Positions 61,570 through 64,000 of a stretch of DNA of 64,000 nt are shown one piece after another. The notes beneath the pieces were generated by a model. That model did no database searches. It was given only the letters and a program-made list of their open reading frames with translations, and was not told the DNA's origin. The position numbers and the translations under genes are program-made. Source of the DNA: Collimonas sp. OK307 (GTDB lineage Bacteria > Pseudomonadota > Gammaproteobacteria > Burkholderiales > Burkholderiaceae_D). The DNA lies in contig NZ_FOQI01000009.1 of the NCBI RefSeq assembly GCF_900113705.1, forward strand, positions 62,001 to 126,000. The letters run 5' to 3'. The number at the start of each line of letters is the position of its first letter. Position 1 is the stretch's first letter.

Positions 61570-62172
61570 CTATCTGGCGAATGCCCGTTCTACAAAATCC
61601 AGCCGGTCCTGGCCCCAGAACGGCTCGCCGTCAACTACGTACCAAGGCGCGCCAAACATATTGGCGGAAATGGCATCATCGGTAAAACGATCGAATTCGC
61701 TCTGGACGCTGGCGGTTTCGGCCGATTTCAGCAAGGTCTTGCCGTCATGGCCAAGCTCCGAGGCAATCGCGATCAAGGTAGCGCCATCGGCAATATTGCG
61801 TTGTTCGGCCCAGATTGCACGCATTATAGCGCCGGTCAATATCATGGCGGCTTCCGTGCCGTGCGCCAGTTGGGTTGCGATGATCAGTTTTGCGGCATCG
61901 TCGCTCTGTACCGGGAAGAAAGTCGGTTGCAGGTTCAGCGGGACTTGCAGGTATTCGCTCCAGCGCCGCAGTTCTTCCAGCCGATAGGCCTGGCGCTGAG
62001 GCGCGCGTTTGGCCAAAGGCAAGCCGCCCGAGGTGTTGAAAACCTTGGATAAGTCGCAGGGCTTTAATGCAATTTTTACGTCGTACTGTTTCGACAAAGC
62101 CTGCAGGCGTGCATGCCCCAGGTAGGCGAACGGCGAGTGCGGCGCAAAATAATATTCACAGAGCTTGCTCAT
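61570..62172 (-). CDS. DsbA-fold 2-hydroxychromene-2-carboxylate isomerase-like protein
   Basis: This 200-residue protein of the HCCA isomerase/GST-kappa family (DsbA thioredoxin fold) begins SKLCEYYFAPHSPFAYLG, where S13 takes the place of the DsbA active cysteine and binds glutathione. The cis-Pro motif is MFGAPWYVVDGEPFWGQDRL near 175-194. True HCCA isomerase acts in naphthalene degradation; no such genes are nearby, so the substrate is unknown. The ATG at 62172 has AGGA upstream. It starts inside the 3' neighbourhood of hemJ (29 nt after its stop). Confidence 0.85.
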   Translation of the reverse strand: MSKLCEYYFAPHSPFAYLGHARLQALSKQYDVKIALKPCDLSKVFNTSGGLPLAKRAPQRQAYRLEELRRWSEYLQVPLNLQPTFFPVQSDDAAKLIIATQLAHGTEAAMILTGAIMRAIWAEQRNIADGATLIAIASELGHDGKTLLKSAETASVQSEFDRFTDDAISANMFGAPWYVVDGEPFWGQDRLDFVERAFAR

Positions 62173-62200
62173 GGCTAATCCTCGGACAGTATTAGAACGA

Positions 62201-62623
62201 TTAGAACGGTTTGACAACAACCAGAATCACGATGGCCAGCAGCAACAGGACCGGTACTTCATTGAACCAGCGGAACCAGGTGTGGCTGCGGGTATTCACC
62301 CCGTTTTCAAATTTCTTCAGCAAGCTGCCGCAGGCATGGTGATAGCCAATCACCAGAATCACCAGGAATAATTTGGCATGCATCCAGCCATTGCCAGGAC
62401 CTTTGCCGATGCCGTAACCCAGCCACAGCCACGCGCCGAACACAATCGCCGGCAACGACAGGATCGACATGAAGCGATACAGCTTGCGCGCCATTAACAA
62501 CAATCTTTGGGTTGCCGCAGTATCTGTTTCCTGCGCCAGGTTGACCAGGATTCTTGGCAGATAAAACAGACCGGCGAACCATGAGGCGATGAAGACAATA
62601 TGCAGCGACTTGATCCAAAGCAT
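62201..62623 (-). CDS. hemJ: HemJ/CopD-type membrane protein (protoporphyrinogen oxidase HemJ)
   Basis: This 140-residue inner-membrane protein has four helices. It resembles HemJ, which oxidises protoporphyrinogen IX to protoporphyrin IX. The conserved N-terminal LHIVFIASWFAGLFYLPR carries H8, and MHAKLFLVILVIGYHH carries the conserved His/Lys. A CopD-like alternative cannot be excluded, but length and motifs favour HemJ. HemJ is expected in genomes without HemG/HemY; that cannot be checked here. Confidence 0.85.
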   Translation of the reverse strand: MLWIKSLHIVFIASWFAGLFYLPRILVNLAQETDTAATQRLLLMARKLYRFMSILSLPAIVFGAWLWLGYGIGKGPGNGWMHAKLFLVILVIGYHHACGSLLKKFENGVNTRSHTWFRWFNEVPVLLLLAIVILVVVKPF

Positions 62624-62850
62624 GGGGATTCCTTTTTTTGATTATTACGGGAAGGGTGAATTCGATTGCATATAAGACAAGAGTACTAGCAAGTCGGTTC
62701 TACAGATATTGGGCAATAGCGTAATCGGCCAGGGTTTTCCGCTGTGACATTGCAGAATGTCCCTGGCCCTGATGCAAAGGATGATTCAGGGCCGTAACCG
62801 CGGTAGCTGCAAGTACTTCAAGCTACGTGGCGCACGTTGGGTGCTACTTG
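62624..62850. other. proA-hemJ spacer
   Basis: 227 nt between proA and hemJ. No clear hairpin terminator, repeat or gene was recognised. Confidence 0.4.
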
Positions 62851-64000
62851 TTACTCGCGTACTTCGCCGTGCCCGAACACCACATATTTTAGCGAAGTCA
62901 GGCCTTCCAGGCCGACCGGTCCGCGCGCATGCAATTTATCGTTGGAGATACCGATTTCAGCGCCCAGGCCGAATTCGAAACCATCCGCAAAACGGGTCGA
63001 GGCATTGATCATCACCGAGGCAGAATCGACTTCGCGCAAGAAACGCATCGCCCGCGAATGATTTTCGGTGACGATGCTGTCCGTATGCTGTGAGGAGTAG
63101 GTGTTGATATGGGCGATTGCCTCATCCACGTCGGCCACGATCTTGACGGACAGGATCGCCGCCAGATACTCGGTACCCCAATCTTCTTCGGTAGCGGCGG
63201 CCAGGTGAGGGTAGCCCGCCAGGATGGCACGCGCTTCATCGTCGGCGCGCAGTTCGACCTCTTTAGACTGGTACAGCATGGCCAGCTGCGGTAATACCTG
63301 TGGCGCAATTGCGCGCGCCACCAGCAAGGTTTCCATTGTGTTGCAAGTGCCGTAACGATGGCATTTGGCATTGAAGGCAATCTTCACGGCTTTGTCGAGA
63401 TCGGCCTGATCGTCGATATAGACGTGGCAGATGCCGTCGAGATGCTTGATCATCGGCACCGTGGCTTCCTTGATCAGGCGTTCGATCAGGCCCTTGCCGC
63501 CGCGCGGCACTATAACGTCGACGTATTGCGGCATCGTGATCAGGGCGCCAACGGCAGCGCGGTCAGTGGTGTCGACCACTTGTACCGCATCCTGCGGCAG
63601 GCCGGCACCGGCCAGGCCTTCTTGCACCAGCTTGGCCAGTGCCTGGTTGCAATGGTGGGCTTCCGAGCCGCCGCGCAAGATGGTGGCGTTACCGCTCTTG
63701 ATGCACAGGCCGGCGGCGTCTACCGTGACATTCGGACGTGCTTCGTAAATGATGCCGATGACACCCAGCGGTACCCGCATCTGGCCTACCTGGATGCCGG
63801 TAGGACGGTACTTCATGTTCGAGATTTCGCCGATCGGATCGGGCAGGGCGACAATTTGCTCAAGCCCCGCGATCATGGTGGCGATGGCTTGCTCCGAAAG
63901 CGTCAGGCGATCCAGCATCGCTGGCGCCAGGCCGTTGGCGCGTGCGGTTTCCAGATCGATCTGGTTAGCCGCGCGCAACAGGTCGGCATCGCGCCGGATG
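62851..64000 (-). CDS. proA: Gamma-glutamyl phosphate reductase (5' end cut by window edge)
   Basis: ProA reduces gamma-glutamyl phosphate to glutamate-5-semialdehyde with NADPH, the second step of proline synthesis. The frame is open to the right edge ([20 protein letters not shown]), so about 35-45 N-terminal residues lie outside the window; the apparent TTG start at 63978 is not real. The catalytic cysteine is in [16 protein letters not shown] and the substrate region in [21 protein letters not shown]. The C-terminus is complete. proB is 30 kb away. Confidence 0.97.
   Translation of the reverse strand, partial: IRRDADLLRAANQIDLETARANGLAPAMLDRLTLSEQAIATMIAGLEQIVALPDPIGEISNMKYRPTGIQVGQMRVPLGVIGIIYEARPNVTVDAAGLCIKSGNATILRGGSEAHHCNQALAKLVQEGLAGAGLPQDAVQVVDTTDRAAVGALITMPQYVDVIVPRGGKGLIERLIKEATVPMIKHLDGICHVYIDDQADLDKAVKIAFNAKCHRYGTCNTMETLLVARAIAPQVLPQLAMLYQSKEVELRADDEARAILAGYPHLAAATEEDWGTEYLAAILSVKIVADVDEAIAHINTYSSQHTDSIVTENHSRAMRFLREVDSASVMINASTRFADGFEFGLGAEIGISNDKLHARGPVGLEGLTSLKYVVFGHGEVRE

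Overview
The window is ordinary chromosomal DNA of a betaproteobacterium, most likely in Burkholderiales/Oxalobacteraceae (Collimonas/Herminiimonas/Janthinobacterium type). This rests on protein character and gene neighbourhoods: pilBCD-coaE-zapD, rplU-rpmA-obgE-proB, a CNP1-like gene beside rppH, ffh opposite a CcsA/YpjD gene, pilSR-ampD, and Lys/Ala-rich histone-H1-like and SWIB proteins. The genus is an inference. There is no prophage, integrase, transposase, rRNA operon or CRISPR array. Coding density is high, and two tRNA genes (Pro-CGG and Phe-GAA) are present.

Layout. 1-6.8 kb (minus): zapD (partial), coaE, pilD, pilC and pilB (type IV pilus assembly), then a CorC/HlyC-type CBS membrane protein. 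6.8-10.5 kb (minus): tRNA-Pro, ispB, tex. 10.9-11.6 kb: aqpZ (plus). 11.7-15.7 kb (minus): prmC, dsbB, prfA, hemA. 15.8-20.7 kb (minus): a three-gene signalling module of OmpR-type regulator, LysM-FecR periplasmic protein and CHASE2 histidine kinase. 21.1-23.1 kb (minus): minE, minD, minC. 23.4 kb: tRNA-Phe. 23.7-28.8 kb (plus): UbiH-family hydroxylase, dsbC, a MobA-like nucleotidyltransferase, a DUF3429 membrane protein and an M61 peptidase. 28.8-29.8 kb (minus): ubiX, grxD. 29.9-33.3 kb (plus): rplU, rpmA, obgE, proB. 33.4-34.6 kb (minus): CNP1-like, rppH. 34.9-41.4 kb (plus): proS, a lytic transglycosylase, two tandem alkaline phosphatases and a His-rich periplasmic protein. 41.5-43.6 kb (minus): SWIB protein, ffh. 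43.9-55 kb (plus): CcsA/YpjD, PP0621-type protein, pilS, pilR, ampD, nrdA, nrdB, histone-H1-like protein. 55.3-56.3 kb (plus): yggT, DUF167. 56.3-60 kb (minus): an iron cluster read hemP, unknown, bfd, tonB, exbB, exbD, bfr. 60.2-64 kb (minus): RlmL-type methyltransferase, HCCA-isomerase-like protein, hemJ-like, proA (partial).

How the parts work together. PilB/C/D build type IV pili, and PilS/PilR 40 kb away are the usual sigma54-dependent control of pilin. HemP, Bfd, TonB-ExbBD and Bfr join iron/haem import to iron storage and release, with Fur-like boxes in front of hemP and bfr. NrdA/NrdB make deoxyribonucleotides. A sigma70-type promoter overlapped by two NrdR-like boxes lies about 400 nt upstream of nrdA, leaving a long leader with a 28-codon ORF, alternative pairings and a hairpin with a short U-tract. 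This is the most interesting regulatory region in the window.

Other points to examine are the CHASE2/FecR-LysM/OmpR module, the tandem phosphatase locus with its histidine-rich companion, the shared N-terminus of the SWIB and histone-like proteins, and a palindromic GTAGGGTGGGCA-type repeat at three intergenic sites, one of them inside nrdAB. Several start codons were moved from the longest open frame on the basis of Shine-Dalgarno (SD) spacing and family alignment: zapD TTG, minD GTG, nrdA GTG, transglycosylase TTG, yggT GTG, and dsbB, minE, aqpZ, bfd, hemP and others at internal ATGs.
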